A stretch of DNA of 64,000 bases, taken from contig NZ_WNXD01000002.1 in assembly GCF_014172375.1 (NCBI RefSeq), positions 372,001 through 436,000 of the forward strand, in the 5' to 3' direction. This DNA comes from Pedobacter planticolens. GTDB taxonomy: Bacteria; Bacteroidota; Bacteroidia; Sphingobacteriales; Sphingobacteriaceae. This document shows positions 28,116 to 38,812 of this stretch, in pieces; within the stretch, counting starts at the first letter, position 1, and every line of letters begins with the position of its first letter. The notes below the pieces were generated by a model that was given only the letters and a program-made list of their open reading frames with translations, had not been told where the DNA came from and made no database searches. A program made the translations under genes and the position numbers.

Positions 28116-28376
28116 TATGGGAAAGTATTTTTGGTAAAAATACTAAATTATTGCTTAATTCAAGGGCAGATATTGAATACCTTTTAACTCTTATTACTTA
28201 GCAATTTACGGTGAGAAATTTATCTGTTTTAAGCTCTAATTTATCTTCAAAATTGTACAAAAAGGTATTGCAGCGATATATAATAAAGAACGATAACGTA
28301 ATAATGATACGAATTTGAAACGATTCTTGATAAAACTATTAAACAAAATGCCGTAATTTGTAATTTAAAATAGTGC

Positions 28377-30305
28377 ATGGAAATTAAAACCGGAGCTTTA
28401 TTATCTACTATCAACTATCCTGCTGATTTAAAGCAGTATAGCGAACAAGACCTAGAGCAAATTTGTCAAGAATTGCGTCAATACATTATTGATGTTGTAA
28501 GTGTGAATGGGGGACATTTTGGTGCAAGTTTAGGTGTAGTAGAATTAACGGTTGCGCTACATTATGCATTAAACACCCCTTATGATAAACTAGTTTGGGA
28601 CGTTGGTCATCAAGCTTATGGGCATAAAATCTTAACAGGAAGAAGAAATCAATTCCATACCAATCGTATTATAAATGGCATAAGTGGTTTTCCAAAAATC
28701 AGCGAAAGCGAGTATGATACATTTGGTGTAGGCCATTCATCTACCTCTATTTCTGCTGCATTGGGTATGGCGGTTGCTTCTCATTATAAAGGTGAAAAAG
28801 ATAGACAACATGTTGCTGTAATAGGTGATGGAGCAATGACAGCTGGTTTAGCTTTTGAAGGATTAAATCACGCAGGTATTGAAAATTCAAATCTATTAGT
28901 GATTTTGAATGATAATTGCATGTCTATTGATCCAAATGTTGGCGCACTTAAAGAATACTTAACTAGCATTACCACTTCAAAATCTTACAATCGCTTTCGC
29001 GATGATGTATCACATGTATTAACCAAACTTTCAGAACTTGGTCCGAATGCACATAAATACGTTAAGAAAATAGAGAAAAGCATTAAAGGCACCTTGCTTA
29101 GACAAAGCAATTTATTTGAAGCACTAAATTTTAGATATTTTGGCCCAGTAGACGGCCATGATGTGAAACGTTTAGCTTCTATTATAAAAGATTTATCTGC
29201 TATTCCTGGCCCTAAATTGTTGCATTGCGTAACAGTAAAAGGTAAAGGTTTTGCATTGGCGGAAAAAGACCAAACCAAATGGCATGCACCAGGTCTTTTC
29301 GATAAAATTACTGGTGAAATTAAAAAATCAGTTCCAGATAAACCGCAACCACCAAAATACCAAGATGTATTTGGTCATACGATGGTTGAATTGGCAGAAA
29401 CTAATAAGAAAATTGTAGGCATTACGCCTGCTATGCCTTCGGGCTCATCATTAAACATTATGATGAAAGCTATGCCAGATCGTGCTTTTGATGTGGGTAT
29501 TGCAGAACAACATGCAGTTACTTTTTCAGCTGGTTTAGCTACGCAAGGCTTAGTTCCCTTTTGCAATATCTATTCTAGTTTTATGCAAAGAGCTTATGAT
29601 CAAGTCATCCACGATGTGGCAATACAAAACTTAAATGTAGTTTTTTGCCTAGACAGAGCTGGCTTAGCAGGAGCTGATGGTGCAACACACCATGGCGCTT
29701 ATGATTTAGCGTATATGCGTTGTATTCCTAATATGGTAGTTGCATCGCCAATGAATGAAGAGGAATTGCGCAACTTGATGTTTACGGCACAACAAGAAAA
29801 CATGGGGCCATTTACTATTCGTTATCCACGTGGAAATGGTGTTATGCCAGATTGGGAACGACCTTTTAAAGCATTGGAAATAGGTAAAGGCCGTAAAATA
29901 TGTGATGGAGAAGACGTTGCCATTTTATCAATTGGTCATGTAGGTAATTTTGCAGTAGAAGCTTGCCAAGAGTTAAATAGCGAAGGCATTCATCCTGCTC
30001 ATTTTGACTTACGCTTTGTGAAGCCTTTAGACGCTATGTTACTGCATGATGTATTTAAAAGATACACAAACATCATCACTATAGAAGATGGCTGTTTACA
30101 AGGCGGAATGGGCAGCGCAATCTTAGAATTCATGGCAGACCATAACTATAAAGCAAATGTGGTAAGACTTGGCATTCCCGATGAATTTATTGAACATGGG
30201 GAACAACCCGAGCTTTGGGCAATATGTGGTTATGATAAAAAATCTATTGTTAATGCCGTAAAAAAAATGGCAATAAGTCGGACAACTAAAACCATGGCTT
30301 CTTAG
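28377..30305 (+). CDS. dxs: 1-deoxy-D-xylulose-5-phosphate synthase
   Basis: First enzyme of the MEP isoprenoid pathway, also feeding thiamine and pyridoxal synthesis. TPP-binding motif [15 protein letters not shown], the entry motif [16 protein letters not shown], the catalytic Glu in [15 protein letters not shown] and [12 protein letters not shown] are all present. Length 642 is normal. Divergent from glyA. An imperfect -7-like sequence (TAATTTG, one base short) lies 19 bases upstream. It is followed by fcl after a 56-base gap with a fragment of the dispersed repeat. Confidence 0.98.
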   Translation: MEIKTGALLSTINYPADLKQYSEQDLEQICQELRQYIIDVVSVNGGHFGASLGVVELTVALHYALNTPYDKLVWDVGHQAYGHKILTGRRNQFHTNRIINGISGFPKISESEYDTFGVGHSSTSISAALGMAVASHYKGEKDRQHVAVIGDGAMTAGLAFEGLNHAGIENSNLLVILNDNCMSIDPNVGALKEYLTSITTSKSYNRFRDDVSHVLTKLSELGPNAHKYVKKIEKSIKGTLLRQSNLFEALNFRYFGPVDGHDVKRLASIIKDLSAIPGPKLLHCVTVKGKGFALAEKDQTKWHAPGLFDKITGEIKKSVPDKPQPPKYQDVFGHTMVELAETNKKIVGITPAMPSGSSLNIMMKAMPDRAFDVGIAEQHAVTFSAGLATQGLVPFCNIYSSFMQRAYDQVIHDVAIQNLNVVFCLDRAGLAGADGATHHGAYDLAYMRCIPNMVVASPMNEEELRNLMFTAQQENMGPFTIRYPRGNGVMPDWERPFKALEIGKGRKICDGEDVAILSIGHVGNFAVEACQELNSEGIHPAHFDLRFVKPLDAMLLHDVFKRYTNIITIEDGCLQGGMGSAILEFMADHNYKANVVRLGIPDEFIEHGEQPELWAICGYDKKSIVNAVKKMAISRTTKTMAS

Positions 30306-30321
30306 TTTTATAATTAATCTT

Positions 30322-30339
30322 AGTCTGAGCGTAGTTGAA
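30322..30339 (+). repeat. Dispersed intergenic repeat, partial copy 3
   Basis: AGTCTGAGCGTAGTTGAA matches the core of the elements at 9052 and 21773 with one change. It fills part of the dxs-fcl gap. Confidence 0.55.
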
Positions 30340-30361
30340 TGCTAAAAACAAATAAACATTA

Positions 30362-31291
30362 ATGGAAAAAAATTCAAAAATATACGTTGCTGGTCATAGA
30401 GGTATGGTTGGTTCAGCCATCTATCGTAAACTCCAAAAAGAAGGTTTTACAAATCTTATTACTAAAACTTCTGATAAATTAGATTTAAGAAATCAACAAG
30501 AAGTTGCTGATTTTCTTAGTGTAGAAAAACCTGAATATGTTTTTTTAGCCGCAGCTAAAGTAGGCGGAATTGTAGCGAACAATACCTATCGTGCAGATTT
30601 TTTATATGAGAACTTAGCCATACAAAATAATGTTATTCATCAATCTTATGTAAATGGTGTTAAAAAATTAATGTTCTTAGGTTCCAGCTGTATTTACCCA
30701 AAATTAGCCCCACAACCTTTAAAAGAAGAATATTTATTAACGGGTTTATTAGAAGATACAAATGAACCTTATGCTATTGCCAAAATTGCAGGCATTAAAA
30801 TGTGTGATGCTTATCGTGCACAATATGGCTGTAATTTTATTTCAGTAATGCCAACTAATTTGTATGGCTACAATGATAATTATCACCTTCAAAACTCACA
30901 TGTATTGCCAGCACTGATTAGAAAATTCGATGAAGCGAAAAAAACTAATGCGACTGAAGTTGTAATTTGGGGATCTGGTACACCAATGCGAGAATTTTTA
31001 TTTGCAGATGATTTAGCAGATGCTTGTTATTTTTTAATGCAAACTTATAATGAACCTAACTTAACTAATATCGGTACTGGAGTAGACCTAACGATAAAAG
31101 ATTTAGCGTTATTAATAAAAGAAGTAATTGGTTTTAATGGTGATTTAACATTTGATAGCTCCAAACCTGATGGAACACCTAGAAAATTAATGGATGTTTC
31201 TAAATTACACGCTTTAGGCTGGAAACATCAAATTGATTTAAAAGAAGGTTTAAAATTAGCTTATCAAGACTATTTAAGTCGCGAAGAATAA
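30362..31291 (+). CDS. fcl: GDP-L-fucose synthase
   Basis: Bifunctional epimerase-reductase that makes GDP-L-fucose from GDP-4-keto-6-deoxymannose. Short-chain dehydrogenase features: [10 protein letters not shown] nucleotide loop, SSCIYPK with catalytic Ser and Cys, YAIAK with Tyr and Lys. Length 309 is standard. The GDP-mannose dehydratase (gmd) that normally precedes it is not in the window. It lies at the border of the capsule locus but in the opposite direction, so fucose may feed that polymer (inference). Confidence 0.95.
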   Translation: MEKNSKIYVAGHRGMVGSAIYRKLQKEGFTNLITKTSDKLDLRNQQEVADFLSVEKPEYVFLAAAKVGGIVANNTYRADFLYENLAIQNNVIHQSYVNGVKKLMFLGSSCIYPKLAPQPLKEEYLLTGLLEDTNEPYAIAKIAGIKMCDAYRAQYGCNFISVMPTNLYGYNDNYHLQNSHVLPALIRKFDEAKKTNATEVVIWGSGTPMREFLFADDLADACYFLMQTYNEPNLTNIGTGVDLTIKDLALLIKEVIGFNGDLTFDSSKPDGTPRKLMDVSKLHALGWKHQIDLKEGLKLAYQDYLSREE

Positions 31292-31323
31292 CTCTGAGTT
31301 AATAATTTTGAGTAATCAATTTA

Positions 31324-31509
31324 CTAATAATTATTCTTTTTTTTATTTGTATCTCCATAAACCCAAACGTATCTTTTTGCAATACATTTAGGACACCAGT
31401 ATATCCGAACTGGCAAAAAACCTAATACATTTTTTAATAAAAACCCACGTGGTATTTGATAGTGAAAATCACTACCACATACCCTACATTTGTGATCTTG
31501 ATAACCCAT
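31324..31509 (-). CDS. Small zinc-ribbon-like protein, 61 residues
   Basis: A short frame with two CxxC pairs (CRVCG and CPKC) spaced 28 residues apart, the layout of a zinc ribbon, plus a basic tail (NKKKNNY). It starts with ATG at 31509. The gene is convergent with fcl. Function unknown. The Cys pattern and absence of another gene on either strand support it as real. Confidence 0.6.
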   Translation of the reverse strand: MGYQDHKCRVCGSDFHYQIPRGFLLKNVLGFLPVRIYWCPKCIAKRYVWVYGDTNKKKNNY

Positions 31510-31654
31510 AGAGAGATTTACATTCCGATTTTAATGCAAAGCAAAAATTATTCCAAAAGGATAAAACAATAAATATCTTCTATAAATTTTATAGTAAAAC
31601 CACTCAATTGGGCTGTTCCCCACATCTGCGAAAACCATCCCTAACCACGTAATA

Positions 31655-33256
31655 TTAAAAATCTTGATAAATATTCCTGAATGTGCTTCTCAAACCAAAA
31701 GTAATTTGACCAGTGCGATCAGTTCCTAAACTATTTTTCTCAGTTCTAATTATGCCACCTAATTCAAACCTTAAGTTATATTTAGGATTAAGCAAATAAG
31801 AAACTCGACCATCGAGATAATAGAAGTTTGTTTTTAAACCTCCAGTTGTATGGTATCCATATTGTTGGTTACGAGTATCGTAAGATTCATTAATATCTTT
31901 GCCAAAATTTACTCCATTTTGATCTAATCCATATTGCGCATAATTACCTTGACCATAAAATCCCCAACGTCCTAACTGATAATTCCAAATAGTTAAGAAT
32001 TCTCTAAAATTAGCCCCAATCGGGTGAGCCAAAGCTTCGGAATAATTGCCATAATTTAATAGTGAGCTTCTTGAAGAATAAGTAAATGGTCTAGCCGCAT
32101 TAAATTCAACTAAGTAATTTAAATTAGGCACTTTAAAAGCATCAAATCCTTTTAAACCTAATTGATAAGCAGATTTATTTGCCCAATATCCTTTGCCTGT
32201 AAATACTTCTTTTGCCGTAAACTCATCTAACGCTAACTGCCCATAAACTGTTCCATTACTAAACAATTTATATTTGGCGGTCAATCCCAATAAAGCATTA
32301 TCGGGAGAATTATTCATTCCTTCTATTGTTCGTAAAAAGATTGCTGGATTTAGATAAGAAGCATCAAAACCACGTTTCCCTTTTTCATCAGCATCTTGCC
32401 AAATTACCGAGTCAAAAAACCCTAAGGACAATCGATTATTCACATTCCAGTCTAAATAATGAAAGGCACCCCATTTTTTCCTAAATCCATTATCAAAAGA
32501 AAGCTGGGGGCTCAGAGGGTCTTGAAACTGGGCCCACATTACCATATACTTTACATTTCCTAAGGTAGTAGTTATTTTAAAATATGGATAAGCGGCAGAA
32601 ACATCAGATAATAATATAGAACGATAACCATCTCCAATAAAATTCTTATCATGACCTAAAGTAAATGTGAAATACTTATTAGCAGTATAATTAAGAACAG
32701 CAGTAGCATAAGCCCAGTCTTTTGTTGTTCTTCTAGGCGCAACTAGAACATATTTATCATTTACCATGCCTGGTATTATATTCTTAGTATTAACATAATT
32801 AGTTAAATAAGCGTTAAACCTAGCTTGGTTTTCAAATCCGCTACTATAAAAAGAAAATTTCTTGCCAATAGTTCCTCCAATTTGGTAACCACGTGTATTA
32901 TTCCAAGTTGTAATTGCATGACTAAAATCTTTACCAATTTGAAAATCAGGAAGAAAATCGATATAAACTGAATAATCTTCATGATTTATTTCTACTAAAT
33001 GTTCATTAAATAACTTACGCGTTACCCACGAGTTACGCGTTTGATCTGTACCAATAGTTAGTAGCGAATCTAGTTCACGTGTAATAGTCGTATCATCACC
33101 AATAACTGGTTTTAGAGATGTATGAAATCTAGTATCTAAGCTATATAAAGAACGATTTAACCTTTGATATTGATTATAGCTGTATGGAATGATTTGTTGG
33201 GCGGAGGCATAAAAAGTGCTAAAGACTAGCAGAAGTCCAAATAGTTTTTTTTTCAT
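31655..33256 (-). CDS. RemB/Wzi-like outer membrane beta-barrel protein
   Basis: A 533-residue secreted protein: signal peptide (MKKKLFGLLLVFSTFYASAQ) and then many amphipathic strands with aromatic ends, ending in a strand with C-terminal Phe (FRNIYQDF), as in outer membrane barrels. It resembles the gliding motility protein RemB and the capsule-anchoring Wzi group (for example GHDKNFIGDGYRSILLSDVS, a segment conserved in the family). It probably holds or moves surface polysaccharide. Located 31 bases after the CapD-like gene, in the same direction, as the last large gene of the locus. Confidence 0.8.
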   Translation of the reverse strand: MKKKLFGLLLVFSTFYASAQQIIPYSYNQYQRLNRSLYSLDTRFHTSLKPVIGDDTTITRELDSLLTIGTDQTRNSWVTRKLFNEHLVEINHEDYSVYIDFLPDFQIGKDFSHAITTWNNTRGYQIGGTIGKKFSFYSSGFENQARFNAYLTNYVNTKNIIPGMVNDKYVLVAPRRTTKDWAYATAVLNYTANKYFTFTLGHDKNFIGDGYRSILLSDVSAAYPYFKITTTLGNVKYMVMWAQFQDPLSPQLSFDNGFRKKWGAFHYLDWNVNNRLSLGFFDSVIWQDADEKGKRGFDASYLNPAIFLRTIEGMNNSPDNALLGLTAKYKLFSNGTVYGQLALDEFTAKEVFTGKGYWANKSAYQLGLKGFDAFKVPNLNYLVEFNAARPFTYSSRSSLLNYGNYSEALAHPIGANFREFLTIWNYQLGRWGFYGQGNYAQYGLDQNGVNFGKDINESYDTRNQQYGYHTTGGLKTNFYYLDGRVSYLLNPKYNLRFELGGIIRTEKNSLGTDRTGQITFGLRSTFRNIYQDF

Positions 33257-33287
33257 AATAATAGTTGTGATTTTGATTAACCAATCG

Positions 33288-35222
33288 TTAAGATTGCTGA
33301 TCTAATTCTTCAAAAATAGAATTCTTGCTTTTGTATTCTCGTACTAAATCTTTCATCGCCATTACAACTTGACGATCATCATTTTGTTTAGCGTATTGAA
33401 GTAAAGTGTAAATTTGAGTTTCAATTTCAGAGAATACATATTCACGAACTTTTCCAATCATAATTTTCTCATGGTGAGTTGGCATTGTATTTTCATTATC
33501 ATTTAATAGCTCTTCAAAAAGTTTCTCTCCTGGCCTTAAACCAGAATATTGTATTTTAATATCTTGATTAGGTACCAGCCCTGCTAATCGAATCATCTTT
33601 TTAGCTAACTCAATAATTTTAACTGATTTCCCCATATCAAATATGAAAATTTCACCCCCCTTACCCATACAACCTGCTTCTAAAACCAATCTACATGCTT
33701 CTGGAATGGTCATAAAATAACGAGTAATCTCTGGGTGCGTAACTGTAACAGGACCGCCCTTTTCAATTTGTTGTTTAAAACGTGGAATAACCGAACCGTT
33801 TGAACCCAACACATTACCGAATCGTGTGGTAATAAACTTGGTAATTGGTTTTACATTAAGTTCATTTATGTAACTTAAACCATTACTAAAAATAAAGTCT
33901 TTAGTACTTAGCGAGTTATTTAAGGATTGCACATAAATCTCCGCAATCCGTTTAGATGCGCCCATTACATTAGTAGGATTTACAGCCTTATCAGTAGAAA
34001 TCATAACAAATTTTTGCACCCCATGTTTTACCGATAAATCTGCAATAGTTTTGGTACCAAGTACATTTGTCTTAATTGCCTCTACAGGATTATCTTCCAT
34101 TAAAGGAACATGTTTATAAGCAGCAGCGTGGTATACGTAATGAGGTTTATAAGTCTCAAAAAGATGATCCATTCTTTTCTCATCCTTTACATCGCCTACA
34201 AAAGCATGGAAATTGGTATTGGTATGCGTTTCTTCTAACTCTAAATAAATATCATGTAAAGCAGTTTCAGATTGATCACATAAAATGATTAGCCCTGTTT
34301 CAAACTTCATCAATTGTCTAACTACCTCACTTCCAATAGAGCCAGCAGCACCTGTAATTAATATTCTTTTTTCGTGTAGCTGATTTTGTATTGATTGGAT
34401 ATCAATTTGAATGGGTTTTCTATTTAGTAAATCTTCAATATTGATGTTCTGAATTTGTGTGGTATGTAATTTACCGCCTGCCCAAACATCAGCTGGTGGA
34501 ATATTTAAAACTATTACATCATTTTCTAGGCAGATATCAACGATGTAATTTTTTCTTTCAATGGGTATGCTATACGAGGCAAAAATAAGTTCATCTAACT
34601 CGTGTTTCTTAACCAATTCTTCCAATTTTGTAGCTGCCCAAATTTTTATACCATCTATTGTTTTACCAACTTTACGATCATCATCATCAACAAAGGCAAT
34701 AATAGTTTTGTTTACTTTCCCATCGTGATCAAAAGTACGTTTAGTTGCTAAGCCAGCCTCACCTGCACCATATATAATAACTTTTCTTTTATCGAGATTT
34801 AAGTTCTTAATGTATAAAAAAAAGTATTTAATCAATACCCTATAAGTAATCAATAATAAAAAACTAACTAATCCATTTACAACCAATACAATGTTCGAAA
34901 TATACAGCGCTTGTTTAAATGCGATAGCTATTACATTTATAAAGAAGAAAATGCCATTACTAGCAATCACTGCAAATAAAATTCTAAATGTATCTTGAGC
35001 ACTGGTATATCTAATAATACCCGAATAAGTTTTAACATTAAGAAAAACGACAATGTTAATTGCACTTAAAATGAGAAGGTTTCTACTAAACTCAGTAAAA
35101 TTTAATCCACTTAAATCAAAATTAAATTTTAAGAAATAAGCAATTGCTAATGAAAGTAAGCAAATACCTAAATCTAGCAAGAATATAATCCATCTTGGAA
35201 CTATGTTGATTTGGCTAAACAA
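33288..35222 (-). CDS. Membrane nucleotide-sugar epimerase/dehydratase, CapD/WbpM type
   Basis: Acts on a UDP-sugar, probably as a 4,6-dehydratase of UDP-GlcNAc. Four N-terminal membrane helices (first about 140 residues) are followed by a CoA-binding-like Rossmann domain (VIIYGAGEAG) and a second SDR domain (LITGAAGSIGSEVVRQL) with the SMK-type active site (STDKAVNPTNVMGASKR) where Met replaces Tyr, as in WbpM. The open frame reaches TTG at 35255, but that TTG lies in a -7-like box (AATATTTG, one mismatch); TTG at 35222, giving LFSQINIVPRWIIF, fits better. Start is uncertain. Lies 222 bases after the initiating transferase gene. Confidence 0.92.
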   Translation of the reverse strand: MFSQINIVPRWIIFLLDLGICLLSLAIAYFLKFNFDLSGLNFTEFSRNLLILSAINIVVFLNVKTYSGIIRYTSAQDTFRILFAVIASNGIFFFINVIAIAFKQALYISNIVLVVNGLVSFLLLITYRVLIKYFFLYIKNLNLDKRKVIIYGAGEAGLATKRTFDHDGKVNKTIIAFVDDDDRKVGKTIDGIKIWAATKLEELVKKHELDELIFASYSIPIERKNYIVDICLENDVIVLNIPPADVWAGGKLHTTQIQNINIEDLLNRKPIQIDIQSIQNQLHEKRILITGAAGSIGSEVVRQLMKFETGLIILCDQSETALHDIYLELEETHTNTNFHAFVGDVKDEKRMDHLFETYKPHYVYHAAAYKHVPLMEDNPVEAIKTNVLGTKTIADLSVKHGVQKFVMISTDKAVNPTNVMGASKRIAEIYVQSLNNSLSTKDFIFSNGLSYINELNVKPITKFITTRFGNVLGSNGSVIPRFKQQIEKGGPVTVTHPEITRYFMTIPEACRLVLEAGCMGKGGEIFIFDMGKSVKIIELAKKMIRLAGLVPNQDIKIQYSGLRPGEKLFEELLNDNENTMPTHHEKIMIGKVREYVFSEIETQIYTLLQYAKQNDDRQVVMAMKDLVREYKSKNSIFEELDQQS

Positions 35223-35342
35223 TGTCTTTTTAGTTTGGTGTAAATATAGTAACAAATATTATACCATAGAAAAATAAGCGCTTTTACCAAAATTAAATTA
35301 AAGGTTAGCTAATTTAATATCGCTACCAACTTACTGATCATC

Positions 35343-35368
35343 TAGTGTTTACAGCTGTATAAACACTA
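35343..35368. other. Hairpin between initiating transferase and CapD-like genes
   Basis: TAGTGTTTA pairs perfectly with TAAACACTA (9 bp) around an 8-base loop. No T-run follows on the minus strand, so it is either a weak terminator or an operator-like palindrome. Confidence 0.6.
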
Positions 35369-35477
35369 CGCACTTTTATAGATGGTTAAATTAAGTTAAA
35401 TTAAATCACCACAAGTACAACATTAAATTGCCCGTTTTTTTCTACAACACAATTATTTCTGAAACGCTATTTTAACA

Positions 35478-36878
35478 TTAGTAGGCATTGTCTTCTCCCC
35501 TTACCAAATTTATAATAGTCATAAAAACTATTCTTACATCAAACATAGCAGTCCAGTTTTCAAGATAATAAATGTCATATTTTACACGGTTTTCCATGTC
35601 TTCCTTTTCTTTGGTTTCGCCTCTAAAACCATTAACTTGTGCCCACCCAGTAATACCAGGTTTAACAAAATGGCGTACCATATACTTATTAATAACTTCT
35701 TGGTAATAATCATTCATTAACAGTGGGTGAGGTCTTGGGCCAACAACACTCATATCCCCTAAAAGGACATTAATAAACTGAGGTAATTCATCTAAACTTG
35801 TACTACGCAAAAAAGATCCAACTCTAGTAATTCTAGCATCTCCTTTTTTTGCTTGCGTGTATTCACTATCGTTTTCTGTAACTGCCATAGTGCGAAATTT
35901 AAACACCTTAAAAAGCTTATTATCTCTACCAGCCCTAGTCTGTAAAAAGAAAATAGACCCTTTAGAATCAAGTCTAATAACTAATGCAATAACTGGAATA
36001 AGCCAAGAAAGAAGAAAAACTATCACAATAGAAGAAAAAAGAAAATCAAATAAGCGTTTTTTAAATCGGGCACTAATTTCCTCAAGTGGTTCATCTCTTA
36101 AAGTAATCATTGGAAATCCCTCTCCAAAATAATTAATAGTATACTTAGTAGATGGATTTAAGCCTAAGTCTGGAATAAACTTCAATCTTACTCCTTGCTT
36201 ATCAGCTTCATCTAATAATGCTTGCACTTCTGCCATACGTTTGGGAGCAATAGCAACATATACTTCTTTAACTCCTGCCATTGCTGCCGCGGTAAATTTC
36301 CTTGCAACATTTTTAGAAATTGCGGCTCCCTTATCAAAATAAATGCTTTCATCTCCCCCAACAGAACCATAAAACTCTACATTACTATCTTTTGTTAAAT
36401 AATTCGATAAACGTAAAGCAGTATAATTAGACCCCATAATAGCTACCTTTAAAGTAGCACTATATTTATTTATCAAAACATATTGAAGTGAGGTGCAAAT
36501 AAAACGATTCAAAATAAAGCCTAGGCTAAGCCAACCATAAAATACAATTAAAAATGTTCTAGAAAAATCTACCCCTTTTAAAAAGATTAGATAAATAGAA
36601 AACATAATAAAATGTAAAACAATACTTCTCCATGTACTTCTGTATATTCTTTCTAACTTCTTTTCACCTTGTATGGTATAGAGACTAAAAATAGCTGTAG
36701 AAACCAACCAAATCAAATTACAAACAACAACATAATCTTTGTGAATTTCTTCAGTTAGTATTTTACCCATTTCTCCTGTTACAAAATAAGCTCCATAATA
36801 GGCTGCATTTAAAATGAATAAATCTATAATTGGTAAAATGTAACTAAGAAGAAAAAAATAACGGGTTTTAATAGACAT
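35478..36878 (-). CDS. Undecaprenyl-phosphate sugar-1-phosphate transferase, copy A
   Basis: Initiates polysaccharide synthesis by transferring a hexose-1-phosphate from a UDP-sugar to undecaprenyl phosphate. It has four or five N-terminal helices, a central Rossmann-like domain (LKVAIMGSNYTALRL), a further helix (about 275-300) and the catalytic bacterial sugar transferase domain (FKVFKFRTM, SLDELPQFINV, VGPRPH, KPGITGWAQVNG). Length 466 equals that of the neighbour copy, which is clearly a paralog. WcaJ-type enzymes of this length are specific for glucose or galactose; which one is unknown. Confidence 0.93.
   Translation of the reverse strand: MSIKTRYFFLLSYILPIIDLFILNAAYYGAYFVTGEMGKILTEEIHKDYVVVCNLIWLVSTAIFSLYTIQGEKKLERIYRSTWRSIVLHFIMFSIYLIFLKGVDFSRTFLIVFYGWLSLGFILNRFICTSLQYVLINKYSATLKVAIMGSNYTALRLSNYLTKDSNVEFYGSVGGDESIYFDKGAAISKNVARKFTAAAMAGVKEVYVAIAPKRMAEVQALLDEADKQGVRLKFIPDLGLNPSTKYTINYFGEGFPMITLRDEPLEEISARFKKRLFDFLFSSIVIVFLLSWLIPVIALVIRLDSKGSIFFLQTRAGRDNKLFKVFKFRTMAVTENDSEYTQAKKGDARITRVGSFLRSTSLDELPQFINVLLGDMSVVGPRPHPLLMNDYYQEVINKYMVRHFVKPGITGWAQVNGFRGETKEKEDMENRVKYDIYYLENWTAMFDVRIVFMTIINLVRGEDNAY
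35544..35633. repeat. Near-identical tract shared with 37283-37372
   Basis: The 3' catalytic segment of copy A is 89 of 90 bases identical to the same segment of copy B, while the rest of the two genes has diverged. Suggests recent gene conversion or strong constraint. Confidence 0.85.
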
Positions 36879-37216
36879 AGTAGAAATGTAAATAGTAAAC
36901 CATGCTAAGGAAATTAACTAATCGAAAGCCATTATAGCGCTATTAAACAACTACTTAAAGGCAATAATTTAAAACATTAATTACACAATTTCTGGCAGTT
37001 TTGCTAGAAGTAGTATTGATTATATATTAAAAATACCGATAAAAAATGTTGGGGTTACATGCAATCTACCAAGGCAGTAAATTAGTCGATGAAAGCTATA
37101 TATAAGTAGATGTTATAACGCGAATGTGTTATTTTTTGCAGATTATTCGTCTTTACAGGATAACTTTTAACTGTTTTTGCGAATGCTAGTCGTGAAATAT
37201 ATTATACTGCAGCTAT
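36879..37216. other. Intergenic region between the two transferase copies
   Basis: 338 bases, AT-rich. No open frame of useful length, no exact -7 box on the minus strand, no strong hairpin and no repeat element were seen. It may hold a promoter for copy A that deviates from consensus. Confidence 0.5.
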
Positions 37217-38617
37217 TTAATAGGCTTGCTCTTCTCCTTGTGCTACATTAATTATAGTCATAAAAACTATTTTTACATCAAGCATAGCAGTCCAGTTTTC
37301 AAGATAATAAATATCATATTTTACACGGTTTTCCATGTCTTCCTTTTCTTTGGTTTCGCCTCTAAAACCATTCACTTGTGCCCAACCGGTAATACCTGGT
37401 TTTACATAATGACGAACCATATATTTATTGATAATCTCTTGAAAATGATCATTCATTAATAAAGGATGAGGCCTTGGGCCAACCACACTCATGTCTCCAA
37501 AAAGTACGTTAATAAATTGCGGCATTTCGTCTAAGCTCGTTCTACGTAAAAAAGACCCTACTTTACTAATCCTAGCATCCCCTCTTTTGGCCTGTTTATA
37601 TTCACCATCAGACTCAGTTACGGTCATGGTTCTAAACTTAAAAACTTTAAAATGCTTATTATTTCTGCCAGCACGATTTTGAAGAAAGAAAACTGGACCT
37701 TTTGAATCAAGCTTAATTAAAATTGCAATTAATGGGATTAACCACCACAAAATAAAAATGAAAACTAGCGATGAAAACACAAGATCAAATAATCTCTTTT
37801 TAAACCTAGCACCAATTTCTTCTAAAGGTTCATTTCTTAGTGTAATAATTGGAAATTCACCCCCCAAATAGCTAATATTATAATTAGCAGATATATGCAC
37901 GCTTAAATCGGGTATAAATTTTAGGTGTACACATTGGCGCTCTGCTTCTTCTATTAAGGCTTGCACATCGGCCATACGCTCTGGCGCAACCGCTACATAA
38001 ATATCTTTCACATTAGCTAACACAGCAGCGGCCAGTTTTTCTGATACCTGTGCAGCAATTACATCATTCTCTTTAAAGTAGATAGATGCATCATCTCCTA
38101 TAGTCCCATAAAATTCTAAACTTCGTTGTCGTTTCAAATAATCTATCAAACGGGTTGCGGTATCATTAGCACCCATTACCGCTACTTTAAGGCTTCCATT
38201 AAACTTGTTCATAAGTAAATATTGGAACGCTGTGCCTAAAAAACGGTTCACAACAAAAGCTGACCCCAACAGTACATAAAAAATCACTAAAAAAGTTCTC
38301 GAAAAATCAGCGCCCTTTGTAAACACCAAATAAATAGCAAACAGTACAAAATGCAAAGTTGCACTTCTCCAAGTTCCTCTGTAAATGCGCTCTAATTTGC
38401 GAGCTCCATAAGTGGTATACAATCCAAAGGAAGCTGCACTTAACAACCATATTAAATTACAAACAATAACATAATTTACGGCAATTTCTTTAGAAACCTG
38501 TCTACCCAAATCACCTGTTAAATAAAAAGAAGCAAAATAAATGAAATTAATCATCATCAAATCTGTTATCGGCAAAATATACTTCAACAGATAAACATAA
38601 CGAGTTTGGGCAGCCAT
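37217..38617 (-). CDS. Undecaprenyl-phosphate sugar-1-phosphate transferase, copy B
   Basis: Same domain plan and length (466) as copy A: N-terminal helices, LKVAVMGANDTATRL Rossmann-like domain and a C-terminal catalytic domain with FKVFKFRTMTVTE, SLDEMPQFINV and VGPRPHPLL. The N-terminal and middle parts differ widely from copy A, so donor sugar or regulation may differ. It stands alone with an exact -7 box (TAACTTTG) 45 bases upstream and long gaps on both sides. Confidence 0.93.
   Translation of the reverse strand: MAAQTRYVYLLKYILPITDLMMINFIYFASFYLTGDLGRQVSKEIAVNYVIVCNLIWLLSAASFGLYTTYGARKLERIYRGTWRSATLHFVLFAIYLVFTKGADFSRTFLVIFYVLLGSAFVVNRFLGTAFQYLLMNKFNGSLKVAVMGANDTATRLIDYLKRQRSLEFYGTIGDDASIYFKENDVIAAQVSEKLAAAVLANVKDIYVAVAPERMADVQALIEEAERQCVHLKFIPDLSVHISANYNISYLGGEFPIITLRNEPLEEIGARFKKRLFDLVFSSLVFIFILWWLIPLIAILIKLDSKGPVFFLQNRAGRNNKHFKVFKFRTMTVTESDGEYKQAKRGDARISKVGSFLRRTSLDEMPQFINVLFGDMSVVGPRPHPLLMNDHFQEIINKYMVRHYVKPGITGWAQVNGFRGETKEKEDMENRVKYDIYYLENWTAMLDVKIVFMTIINVAQGEEQAY
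37283..37372. repeat. Near-identical tract shared with 35544-35633
   Basis: Partner of the tract in copy A; one mismatch in 90 bases. Confidence 0.85.
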
Positions 38618-38662
38618 AATTTAAATAGGGATGATAATTATGAAGAATCCACTTTATAGTTA

Positions 38663-38670
38663 CAAAGTTA
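38663..38670 (-). promoter_or_regulatory. -7 box for transferase copy B
   Basis: TAACTTTG on the minus strand, exact TAnnTTTG, 45 bases before the ATG at 38617. No -33 TTG at usual spacing. Confidence 0.5.
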
Positions 38671-38812
38671 ACTAAAACTATAAAAAATTAACTAAAAGTA
38701 TAAGAAATACAGGAGAACACCGCCTTTTTTAACGAAAAATACCCAATTGTAGGAATATTTTTACAAACGAATAATGAATATATATCATTGTTAAACACTT
38801 CATCCAATCAGC

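Noticed and set aside
28116..28376. Riboswitch upstream of glyA or dxs
   Set aside because: No glycine or TPP riboswitch core could be recognised by eye in the divergent gap; only AT-rich sequence and imperfect -7 boxes.
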